Positions 19,427 through 26,950 of a stretch of 64,000 nt of DNA are shown here, piece by piece. The DNA is from Streptococcus constellatus subsp. constellatus (lineage in GTDB: Bacteria; Bacillota; Bacilli; Lactobacillales; Streptococcaceae): assembly GCF_023167545.1 (NCBI RefSeq), contig NZ_AP014647.1, positions 806,001 through 870,000 of the forward strand, written 5' to 3'. The notes below the pieces were generated by a model. That model saw only the letters and a list, made by a program, of their open reading frames with translations. It was not told the origin of the DNA and made no database searches. Position numbers and translations under genes: made by a program. Position 1 is the stretch's first letter, and every line of letters starts with the position of its first letter.

Positions 19427-20398
19427 ATGGAAACAGCTAGAAAAAGAGCACGATTGATTTATAATCCGACCTCTGGTCAGGAAATTATTAAAAAAAATAT
19501 CGCAGAAGTTTTAGACGTTTTAGAAGATGTGGGTTATGAAACAAGTGCTTATCAGACAACACCCGCTCCTTTATCAGCTCAAAATGAAGCAGAGAGAGCG
19601 GCTAAAGCAGGATTTGATTTAATTGTGGCAGCTGGTGGCGATGGAACAATTAACGAAGTGGTTAATGGCGTGGCACCGTTGGAAAACCGTCCTAAGTTGG
19701 CGTTTATTCCTACTGGTACAACCAATGATTATGCGCGTGCTCTCAAAATTCCAATGGGAGATCCAGTAGCAGCTGCTCGGATTATTGAAAAAGATCAAAC
19801 CATAAAAATGGATATTGGTCAGGCTTATGGGAAAAAATATTTCATCAATATCGCTGCGGCAGGGACTTTGACAGAATTAACATATAGTGTTCCAAGTGAA
19901 GTAAAATCGCGCCTTGGTTATCTTGCTTATGTAGCCAAGGGAGCGGAAATGCTGCCAAAATCTAAATTACGTAAAGTACATATTGAGCACGACCACGGTG
20001 TATTTGAAGGCAAGGTCTCTTTAATCTTTGTTGCCTTAACCAATTCAATCGGTGGTTTTGAAAAATTAGCGCCAGATACGGTGTTAGATGATGGAAATTT
20101 CACCTTGATTTTAGTGAAAACTGCTCGCTTATTTGATATGCTGGGCTTAATGATTCAAGCCATCAATGGCGGACAGCATGTGACTGATGCGAATGTAGAA
20201 TATTTAAAAACAAGTAAATTAAAATTAGAAGTTTTAGATAAAAAAGCACCATTTATGTTGAATTTGGATGGTGAATATGGTGGAGACACTCCTGTTGAGT
20301 TAGAAGTTCTTCATAACCATTTAGAATTTTTTGCAAATATTGATGAGATTAGCGATAGCGCTTTGTCATTAGAAAATAAAAATAATCAGGAGAATTAG
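19427..20398 (+). CDS. dgkB: Diacylglycerol kinase-family lipid kinase (DgkB-like)
   Basis: A 323-residue cytoplasmic kinase that would phosphorylate diacylglycerol left over from lipoteichoic acid synthesis, feeding it back to phosphatidic acid. The catalytic domain shows RARLIYNPTSG near residue 8, the ATP loop AAGGDGTINEVVNG, and PTGTTNDYARALKIP. The C-terminal half includes LDGEYGGDTPVELEVL. Start after AGAGG, 8 bases after ligA; it abuts pulA with no gap. It matches Bacillus DgkB better than sphingosine-kinase-like YegS. Confidence 0.88.
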   Translation: METARKRARLIYNPTSGQEIIKKNIAEVLDVLEDVGYETSAYQTTPAPLSAQNEAERAAKAGFDLIVAAGGDGTINEVVNGVAPLENRPKLAFIPTGTTNDYARALKIPMGDPVAAARIIEKDQTIKMDIGQAYGKKYFINIAAAGTLTELTYSVPSEVKSRLGYLAYVAKGAEMLPKSKLRKVHIEHDHGVFEGKVSLIFVALTNSIGGFEKLAPDTVLDDGNFTLILVKTARLFDMLGLMIQAINGGQHVTDANVEYLKTSKLKLEVLDKKAPFMLNLDGEYGGDTPVELEVLHNHLEFFANIDEISDSALSLENKNNQEN

Positions 20399-22699
20399 AT
20401 GTTAGACTATCGTGTCTTAATTCATTACCACAATCAGTTAGACAATTATGCTGCTTACAATATGTGGAAGTGGCAAATGAATCAATGGGGAGAGGAGGCT
20501 TCTTTTTTTCAGAGAGATGACTTTGGCATTCAAGGGAATTTATCGTATAAGAGTAATCAGGCTTTGGGATATGTACATGTCATTGTAAAAACAATCGATT
20601 GGTCTCACCAGTCGGTTGATTATTCCATTCAGTTATTACCTCCTCATCTGGTGACGGAAATTTGGATTATTGAAGGAGACAGTCAAGTTTATTATTCCCG
20701 ACAAGCTGCTATGACTAGTCCGTATTATGCAAAGCAAGATCCTCATGCTTTTGATATGGCATTAGATAGCAAACGTTTTGATCAGCATTGGGGCTATCAA
20801 GGTTGGCTAGGTTGTCGGTATGATGGTAAAAAAGCTGAATTTAAACTTTGGGCACCAACTGCAAAAAAAGTTCAATTAGTGGTGTATAAGAATGGTAGTA
20901 ACCACTCGAAAATCTGGAAAGTTTATGACTTACAAAGAGGGAAAATTTTTTCAAAAGATCATTCTGAAAATACAATCGGAATTTGGTCTCGAGTGATTTC
21001 AGATGATCTAGCAGATAGAGCTTATCAGTATCAATTAGAGTTTGAACATCACAAAACATTGACGCGTGACCCATACGCCGAAGCAACAACTGAAGACGGG
21101 AAACGCTCTGTCATTTTGTCACCTACAGAGCGAAATCCAAAACATTTTCAAGTGAAACAAGGCCAACAAGCGACTTGGCGTTTGGATAATCCTTGTCAGG
21201 CAGTTATTTATGAAATGCATGTGCGAGATTTGACAAAGTCTAGTAGTTCTGGTGTATCTAAAAAATACCGAGGTACCTTTTTAGGTGCTTGTCAAAAAGG
21301 AACTAAAAATCGATCTGGTCAAGCGACGGGATTTGATTATATCCAATCTTTAGGTATCAATGTTGTACAATTGCAGCCAATCTCTGATCGACACAAAGAG
21401 TATGATTGGCATGGAAATGTGACCTACAATTGGGGGTATGATCCACAAAATTACAATGCTCCAGAAACGAGTTTTTCAACAAATCCAACAAAGCCATCTC
21501 AAGGCATGCGGGACTTAAAAACAATGATTCAAGCCTATCACGATGCAGACATTTCCGTGGTAATAGACGTTGTCTACAACCATATTTATTCTACCTATGA
21601 TTCTCCTTTTCAAGCCACAATGCCCGATTATTATTATCGAATGAATCCAGATGGCTCTTTCCAAAACGGAACAGGTGTAGGGAGCGAGACAGCTAGTGAG
21701 CACGAGATGTTTCGGAAATATATGATTGATTCGCTCCTTTATTGGGTAAAAGAGTATAATATTGACGGTTTTCGTTTTGATTTGATGGGAATTCATGACA
21801 TTGAAACCATGCGTCAGATTCGAGAAGCGTTAGATGAGATTGATCCGAGAATCCTGACTTATGGAGAAGGATGGGACATGGGAACAGGATTGCTTCCTCT
21901 TGATAAAGCTAAGAAAGATAATGCTTTTGAATTATCAAATATCGGATTTTTCAATGATACTGAACGTGATGCGATTAAAGGAGCAGAGGTCTACGGTGGC
22001 TTAAAAGCTGGTTTTGTCAGTGGAGAGGCAACAGAGGCTATTATTGCGAAAGCAATATTAGGAAGCAATGAGTTAGGGACTTATCTGACGCCAAACCAAG
22101 TTGTGAACTATGTAGAAGCGCATGATAATTATAATTTGCATGACTTGTTAGTGGAACTACACCCAGATGATGATGACTTGACTCGTACTAAACGGATTGA
22201 ATTAGCGACTGCGATGAATCTGCTGTTGCAAGGTATGAGTTTTATGGAACTAGGACAGGAATTTTCACGTAGCAAGCTAATAGCAACTGGAGAAAATGGT
22301 CAAACTATTCAGGAAGATCATGAGCGTGCTATGAATAGTTATAACGCTCCTGACACTGTCAATCAGGTGGATTGGGATTTGATAGCTGATCACCAAGAAA
22401 GTATTGACTACATCAAAAAGATTATCCATTTAAAAACTATGACAAAAGAATTTTCTTATCAACATTACGAAGACATTTACCAGCACGTCTTTGTGCACTC
22501 AGCTCATTCAGGAAGTGGGATTGTTATTTTTGAGGTAAAAGATGAGAAATATTATCTCGTTATTTTCAATGCAAGTGGTCAAAGTTACAACATTGAAGAT
22601 ATTGGCAATTTGAGACTTGTAGCTGGAAATAGTCGTCAAGTTAGTGATTCTTTTGTTGAAGATTTGACAGCGACAGTCTTTGAAGTTGTAGAGTGGTAA
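20399..22699 (+). CDS. pulA: Type I pullulanase (glycogen/starch debranching)
   Basis: Hydrolyses alpha-1,6 branches. The 766-residue protein has a CBM48-like module (FKLWAPTAKKVQLVVY, about 145-160) and a GH13 barrel with the type I pullulanase mark YNWGYDPQNYN, then VVIDVVYNH, GFRFDLMGIHD (nucleophile Asp), YGEGWDMG (acid Glu) and NYVEAHDNYNLHD. There is no signal peptide or LPXTG anchor, so it acts inside the cell. Its ATG directly follows the dgkB stop, behind CAGGAG. In pneumococcus glg genes follow a similar block; here rpsP follows. Confidence 0.93.
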   Translation: MLDYRVLIHYHNQLDNYAAYNMWKWQMNQWGEEASFFQRDDFGIQGNLSYKSNQALGYVHVIVKTIDWSHQSVDYSIQLLPPHLVTEIWIIEGDSQVYYSRQAAMTSPYYAKQDPHAFDMALDSKRFDQHWGYQGWLGCRYDGKKAEFKLWAPTAKKVQLVVYKNGSNHSKIWKVYDLQRGKIFSKDHSENTIGIWSRVISDDLADRAYQYQLEFEHHKTLTRDPYAEATTEDGKRSVILSPTERNPKHFQVKQGQQATWRLDNPCQAVIYEMHVRDLTKSSSSGVSKKYRGTFLGACQKGTKNRSGQATGFDYIQSLGINVVQLQPISDRHKEYDWHGNVTYNWGYDPQNYNAPETSFSTNPTKPSQGMRDLKTMIQAYHDADISVVIDVVYNHIYSTYDSPFQATMPDYYYRMNPDGSFQNGTGVGSETASEHEMFRKYMIDSLLYWVKEYNIDGFRFDLMGIHDIETMRQIREALDEIDPRILTYGEGWDMGTGLLPLDKAKKDNAFELSNIGFFNDTERDAIKGAEVYGGLKAGFVSGEATEAIIAKAILGSNELGTYLTPNQVVNYVEAHDNYNLHDLLVELHPDDDDLTRTKRIELATAMNLLLQGMSFMELGQEFSRSKLIATGENGQTIQEDHERAMNSYNAPDTVNQVDWDLIADHQESIDYIKKIIHLKTMTKEFSYQHYEDIYQHVFVHSAHSGSGIVIFEVKDEKYYLVIFNASGQSYNIEDIGNLRLVAGNSRQVSDSFVEDLTATVFEVVEW

Positions 22700-22708
22700 A
22701 TTTAAAGA

Positions 22709-22752
22709 TGTCAAGTTTTTTTCTTGACACCTATTCTTACTTGTGATATGAT
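22709..22752 (+). promoter_or_regulatory. rpsP promoter with an inverted repeat over the -35
   Basis: TTGACA (22724-22729) and TATGAT (22747-22752) lie 17 bases apart, a near-consensus promoter. The -35 is also the right arm of TGTCAAG-N7-CTTGACA (22709-22729), a perfect 7-bp repeat with an all-T spacer. This may be the end of pulA transcription or an operator. Confidence 0.8.
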
Positions 22753-22815
22753 AGAGTACGTTGGTAATAGCTTTGCTATACCTAAAAATAAAAAGAGAAA
22801 AGAGATATTTTAAAA

Positions 22816-23088
22816 ATGGCAGTAAAAATCCGTTTGACTCGTATGGGTTCTAAGAAAAAACCTTTCTACCGTATCAACGTTGCAGACTCACGTTCACCAC
22901 GTGATGGACGTTTCATTGAAACAATCGGAACTTATAATCCACTTGTTGCTGAAAACCAAGTGACCTTGAAAGAAGATCGTGTTCTTGACTGGTTGTCGAA
23001 AGGTGCTCAACCTTCTGATACAGTTCGCAACATCCTTTCAAAAGAAGGCGTATTGAAGAAATTCCACGATTCAAAATACTCTAAATAA
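22816..23088 (+). CDS. rpsP: 30S ribosomal protein S16
   Basis: Small-subunit protein needed for 30S assembly. 90 residues opening [20 protein letters not shown] and carrying [16 protein letters not shown], both diagnostic for S16. The ribosome site is a modest AAAGAG. khpA follows 19 bases later, an order kept across streptococci. Confidence 0.98.
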   Translation: MAVKIRLTRMGSKKKPFYRINVADSRSPRDGRFIETIGTYNPLVAENQVTLKEDRVLDWLSKGAQPSDTVRNILSKEGVLKKFHDSKYSK

Positions 23089-23107
23089 TAGAAGTGCAGG
23101 TTGATAT

Positions 23108-23347
23108 ATGGACACGATTGAAAATCTCATTATTGCGATAGTGAAACCTTTGATTTCACAGCCAGATGCCTTAACTATCAAGATTGAAGATACACCTGAG
23201 TTTTTAGAGTATCATCTTGATCTTGATCCAAGTGATGTTGGACGTGTAATCGGTCGTAAAGGTCGCACAATTTCTGCGATAAGAACGATTGTTTACTCTG
23301 TTCCAACCGAAGATAAAAAAGTTAGAATTGTTATTGATGAAAAATAA
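23108..23347 (+). CDS. khpA: KH-domain RNA-binding protein KhpA
   Basis: A 79-residue single KH domain. The RNA-binding GxxG loop is [18 protein letters not shown] (about residues 44-61). In pneumococcus KhpA pairs with KhpB (Jag) at the division site and influences cell elongation; the partner is not in this window. It is cotranscribed with rpsP. A terminator begins just after the stop. Confidence 0.95.
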   Translation: MDTIENLIIAIVKPLISQPDALTIKIEDTPEFLEYHLDLDPSDVGRVIGRKGRTISAIRTIVYSVPTEDKKVRIVIDEK

Positions 23348-23373
23348 AATAGAGCCACTCGGGCTCTATTTTT
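23348..23373 (+). terminator. Terminator of rpsP-khpA
   Basis: AATAGAGCC and GGCTCTATT arms with loop ACTCG, followed by TTTT. Confidence 0.85.
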
Positions 23374-23406
23374 GGAAATCTATACTTAAAATGACTTGTG
23401 TATGTT

Positions 23407-23916
23407 TTACATTAGAAAACCTAAGTTTTCTAATGCTTTTTCGATATAATCTAAATCTTGCTGCGAATCGGCTTCAACCAAATGATAATGAATGCCATCT
23501 GTCAATTCAGATAAACCTCGAAAATTACTTTCATGAATTTGTTGGATAAAATGTTGGACATCTCTGCGACAAGTTAATTTCAGATACGTTTGGATTTCCC
23601 CATAAACGGGATGCTCCACCATAATATTTTGGACTCGTCCGCCATTGTCTACGATTGCTAACAATTCTGTTTCGATATCTTCAATTGTGTGCTTGACTTT
23701 AAAAAGCTGGTGGTAATATTTAACAGTATCGTTCATTTTGTAAATATAACCCCGATTTGTGCTAATAATAGGAGCACCATCAGCTCGAAGAACGGCAATA
23801 TCTTGAACAATAATTTGGCGCGTAACATTGAATTTTTCTGCTAGAATTTGACCATTTAAAGGAGTTTCCGCATTTTTTAAAAGTTGTAATAAATCAGTTC
23901 TTCTTTTTTTTATCAT
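23407..23916 (-). CDS. niaR: NiaR niacin-responsive repressor
   Basis: A 169-residue repressor of NAD-precursor uptake. An HTH_11 winged helix (LNGQILAEKFNVTRQIIVQDIAVLRADG, about 19-46) is followed by a 3H domain with conserved metal-binding histidines (EHPVYGEIQ, QHFIQQIHES, GIHYHLVEA). Nicotinic acid is the known co-repressor. It lies 38 bases after niaX on the same strand, so the pair is likely one unit and the product may repress the niaX promoter. Confidence 0.92.
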   Translation of the reverse strand: MIKKRRTDLLQLLKNAETPLNGQILAEKFNVTRQIIVQDIAVLRADGAPIISTNRGYIYKMNDTVKYYHQLFKVKHTIEDIETELLAIVDNGGRVQNIMVEHPVYGEIQTYLKLTCRRDVQHFIQQIHESNFRGLSELTDGIHYHLVEADSQQDLDYIEKALENLGFLM

Positions 23917-23954
23917 AAATTCATTGTAGAATAAATCCGTTAAATATTCAAGGT

Positions 23955-24479
23955 TTAACGGATTTTTTGTAGAGTCTTATAAATAAATTGTGCAATGATA
24001 AAGTCAACGATGCTATGAATAATTGTTCCAACACCTACGAGAATGAAGAGAAGGTAAAACATATTTTCTGGAAAAGAAGTAGAGGCGTAAAAGATGAGAC
24101 AAGCAAGAACTTCAGCAATCGCGTGAACGAAAGCAAGAATAATATTTAGTATCCAAGTTTGAATTGGTTTATCTAAAGTTTTAGGATATTTTCTAAGGTA
24201 AAGAGCACCTAACAATCCGAAGAAGAGATGAGATAAGGCACGAAGAACAATAACAATAGGATAACCAGCTGCTAAGAATCCAAAGGTGGAACCTAGAATA
24301 ACGACTAAAGTCATCAAAGGAGAGATAAACATGGCTAAAAAGATAGGGACATGGCTTGCTAACGTATAAGAAGCGGGTGGAATAATAATTTTTACAGGCA
24401 TAATCATAGGAATGACAATAGCTAGCGCTGTCAAAAGAGCTGTGAGAGTTATAAATTGGTTTTTTGTTTTTGGTTTCAT
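23955..24479 (-). CDS. niaX: NiaX niacin transporter (ECF S component)
   Basis: A 174-residue membrane protein with about six helices that binds niacin for the shared ECF transporter. It opens MKPKTKNQFITLTALLTALA and carries PPASYTLASHVPIFLAMFISP, typical of NiaX-type S components. The ATG at 24479 has GGAGGGG directly upstream; an in-frame ATG at 24491 overlaps that site and is rejected. The neighbouring niaR supports the substrate. Confidence 0.88.
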   Translation of the reverse strand: MKPKTKNQFITLTALLTALAIVIPMIMPVKIIIPPASYTLASHVPIFLAMFISPLMTLVVILGSTFGFLAAGYPIVIVLRALSHLFFGLLGALYLRKYPKTLDKPIQTWILNIILAFVHAIAEVLACLIFYASTSFPENMFYLLFILVGVGTIIHSIVDFIIAQFIYKTLQKIR

Positions 24480-24512
24480 AATCCCCTCCATTTACTGTAT
24501 ACACATAAGTAT

Positions 24513-24540
24513 ATTTTACTGTTTTTACAGATAATGTCAA
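24513..24540 (-). promoter_or_regulatory. niaX promoter with a candidate NiaR operator
   Basis: On the minus strand TTGACA (24535-24540) and TAAAAT (24513-24518) are 16 bases apart. The spacer holds the dyad CTGTAAAAACAG (24519-24530). A repressor there would block polymerase. Assignment to NiaR rests on position only. Confidence 0.6.
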
Positions 24541-24590
24541 GAGAAATTTCGATAAAGTAAACAAAATTCTTAAATAGTAGGTACTATGTT

Positions 24591-24599
24591 TGTTAGAAT
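24591..24599 (+). promoter_or_regulatory. Extended -10 before the acetyltransferase fusion gene
   Basis: TGTTAGAAT lies 20 bases before the next gene's start. It runs divergently from the niaX promoter. Confidence 0.5.
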
Positions 24600-24619
24600 A
24601 TTAATAAGAGGAGAAAACT

Positions 24620-25483
24620 ATGATAGATATGTTGGAACAGCCAGAGTATATTGCTATTCATTCTTCCTTACGTTTGCGAAAGTATGATGGACAAGCTCAT
24701 CTAGCTTTTTCTTGGTATCAGAATCCTGATGTAATCCGTTTGATTGATGGTAGTAGAGAGCCTTATACACTTCAGCGAATCAAGAAAATGTATGACTATC
24801 TTACTCAGCATGGAGAAGTGTATTTTATTGAGATTCTGATAAATGAAAATTGGATGCCAATTGGTGATGTAAGTTTTTGGCAAGAGGATATGCCTATTGT
24901 TATTGGTAACTCAGATTATCGTGGTCATGGAATCGGGAAGACCGTTGTTCAAGCATTAATTGAACGTGGACGTCAGCTGGGCTATGAACGTTTGTATGTT
25001 CGAGAAATTTATGATTACAATACTGCTTCTAAAAAGATGTTTGAATCGGTAGGATTTTATCCCATAGAAAAGACTAAAAAAGGACATCGCTATGCTTTGG
25101 ATTTACTGCTTCCTTTATCAGCTATTCAACCAAGTCAATTTTATCTTTCAGAAGAGAAACTAAAGCAGGTTCAGACATGGTTTGATACAAAGAACATAAG
25201 TAGTTTAAAACCCTTGCCAATTAAGCGCTTCCAAGACAAAATCTTTTTTACTGATGGACACAGTAGAGCATTTATAGCTTATCAAGCTGGTTTTGAAGAG
25301 ATTCCAGTTTATGCAGAAAAAGACGATTTGAATTGGGAGTTCTATTCCTATTGTCTTCAAGTTTGTGACAAAATAGGTATTGCTACAATAAAAGATTTAG
25401 AAAATCGGATTTTGTCTGTGTCGGATTACAAGAAAAATTGGTTAGATTGGTGTCAACGAGTCGCAAAGAAGTTTGAGGAATAA
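24620..25483 (+). CDS. GNAT acetyltransferase fused to a ParB-like domain
   Basis: A 287-residue two-domain protein. Residues 1-160 are a GNAT acetyltransferase with the acetyl-CoA loop NSDYRGHGIGKTVVQALI and a following YDYNTASKKMFESVGF. Residues 170-287 form a ParB-nuclease-like domain: ISSLKPLPIKRFQDKIFFTDGHSRAFIAYQ, with the DGHSRA core typical of ParB/sulfiredoxin folds, then EEIPVY. Similar fusions occur in other Firmicutes but I know no assigned function. Start after AGAGGAG. It stands alone. Confidence 0.75.
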   Translation: MIDMLEQPEYIAIHSSLRLRKYDGQAHLAFSWYQNPDVIRLIDGSREPYTLQRIKKMYDYLTQHGEVYFIEILINENWMPIGDVSFWQEDMPIVIGNSDYRGHGIGKTVVQALIERGRQLGYERLYVREIYDYNTASKKMFESVGFYPIEKTKKGHRYALDLLLPLSAIQPSQFYLSEEKLKQVQTWFDTKNISSLKPLPIKRFQDKIFFTDGHSRAFIAYQAGFEEIPVYAEKDDLNWEFYSYCLQVCDKIGIATIKDLENRILSVSDYKKNWLDWCQRVAKKFEE

Positions 25484-25493
25484 ATAAAGATTG

Positions 25494-25502
25494 TGTTATA
25501 AT
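25494..25502 (+). promoter_or_regulatory. cutC promoter, extended -10
   Basis: TGTTATAAT, a perfect extended -10, 36 bases before cutC. Confidence 0.65.
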
Positions 25503-25538
25503 GGTCAAGAAAACTGTTTCATATAGAAGAGGTCAAAA

Positions 25539-26171
25539 ATGATTTATGAATTTTGTGCAGAAAACGTGACTGATTTGGAAAAAGCCATGCAAACAGGTGC
25601 TCGGAGGGTTGAGCTTTGTGATAATCTGGCGGTGGGTGGAACGACGCCTAGCTATGGTGTCATAAAAGCAGCTGTAGAGTTAGTGAGTCCTTATCATACA
25701 ACTGTTATAACGATGATTCGTCCACGTGGAGGAGATTTTGTATACAATGATTTAGAAATGAAAATCATGTTAGAGGATATTCAAATGGCTCGCAAAGCTG
25801 GTACACATGGTGTAGTGTTTGGTGCATTGACAGTTGCTAATGAAATTGATTATCTAAAAATGGAAAAGTTGGTAGAAGCTGCTCAAGGATTAGAAATCGT
25901 CTTTCACATGGCTTTTGATGCTATTCCAAAGGAACAGCAGTTCAGTACAATAGATTGGTTAATCGAACATGGTGTGAGTAGAATCTTAACTCATGGAGGA
26001 GTAGCTACAGAGCCGATTCAAAATCATTTTCTCTGGTTAAATACTTTGATAAAGCATGCAGCTGGTCGAATTGAAATTTTACCAGGAGGTGGTATTACGG
26101 TTAATAATCGTGATGAAATTATCGCAAATCTTGGCGTGAACCAACTTCATGGCACCAAAATTGTATTTTAG
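25539..26171 (+). CDS. cutC: CutC-family protein
   Basis: A 210-residue TIM-barrel protein linked to copper balance in some bacteria, though the enzymatic role is not settled. It opens MIYEFCAENVTDLEKAMQTGARRVELCDNLAVGGTTPS-like, with VITMIRPRGGDFVYND, FHMAFDAI and LPGGGITVNN, all characteristic. Start after AGAGG. The next gene begins 12 bases later. No copper ATPase or CopY gene is near, so a copper role is not supported by context. Confidence 0.92.
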   Translation: MIYEFCAENVTDLEKAMQTGARRVELCDNLAVGGTTPSYGVIKAAVELVSPYHTTVITMIRPRGGDFVYNDLEMKIMLEDIQMARKAGTHGVVFGALTVANEIDYLKMEKLVEAAQGLEIVFHMAFDAIPKEQQFSTIDWLIEHGVSRILTHGGVATEPIQNHFLWLNTLIKHAAGRIEILPGGGITVNNRDEIIANLGVNQLHGTKIVF

Positions 26172-26183
26172 AAAGTAAAAATC

Positions 26184-26855
26184 ATGTTAGACTTATTTGA
26201 GAAATACCAAGCAAATCCAGAAAAATTACAAGCCTTTGGTTTTGAAAAAAGAGGAGTAGAGTTTGTTTATTCTCAGGAAATAATGAAGGGCGACTTTTTA
26301 TTACAACTAAAATTACAGGGTGAGAAGCTGGACTACCAAGTGCTTGATCAAGAAACAGGCGATGAATACGTGCAGGTCAAAATGGAGCAGATGATGGGTG
26401 AATTTGTCGGACAGGTTCGTGAAGCTTGTCAAGAGATTTTCCTGATGATTCGAGCTAACTGTTTTGACGAAGTTGGCTTTCTTTATAAACAGAGTAGCCG
26501 TTTGCAAGATTATGTTGCAAAAACCTATGATGGAAAGCTAGAATACCTCTGGGAAAAGTCTTCCAGGAAGAGTTCTACCAAAGCTGGAGTTTTCCGTCAT
26601 CAGGACAGTAAAAAATGGTATGGGGCCTTTCTGACTACAGATTGGTCTAAGTTTGAAGCAGATCGAAGTGGTATTATTGAGATACTTAATATTAAGAATG
26701 AACATGTGGTAGAGCTAATTCAGAGAAAGGGGATCTACCCAGCCTTTCACATGAACAAAAAATATTGGCTTAGCCTGCCCTTGGATGATACTTTAACAGA
26801 TATAGAACTTTTTGCTCTTTTGGACGAAAGTTTTACATTAACCAAAAAGAAATGA
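26184..26855 (+). CDS. MmcQ/YjbR-family protein
   Basis: A 223-residue protein of the YjbR (DUF419) type, a small fold once called DNA-binding. The C-terminal half holds the family core: AGVFRHQDSKKWYGAFLTTDWSKF, then EIL-NIK and GIYPAFHMNKKYWLSLPLDD. The first 110 residues are an added N-terminal part common in streptococci. Cellular role unknown. It follows cutC closely, with a weak ribosome site. Confidence 0.75.
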   Translation: MLDLFEKYQANPEKLQAFGFEKRGVEFVYSQEIMKGDFLLQLKLQGEKLDYQVLDQETGDEYVQVKMEQMMGEFVGQVREACQEIFLMIRANCFDEVGFLYKQSSRLQDYVAKTYDGKLEYLWEKSSRKSSTKAGVFRHQDSKKWYGAFLTTDWSKFEADRSGIIEILNIKNEHVVELIQRKGIYPAFHMNKKYWLSLPLDDTLTDIELFALLDESFTLTKKK

Positions 26856-26857
26856 GA

Positions 26858-26890
26858 AACACAGTTAGCTTGCACTGACTGTGTTTTATT
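26858..26890 (+). terminator. Terminator after the YjbR-family gene
   Basis: AACACAGT and ACTGTGTT arms around a 12-base loop, followed by TTATTTTT. Confidence 0.8.
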
Positions 26891-26950
26891 TTTACGAGTG
26901 ATTGTACAAAATAGTGTATAATGGTAATCAGCAATAATTGAGGAGAGAAT

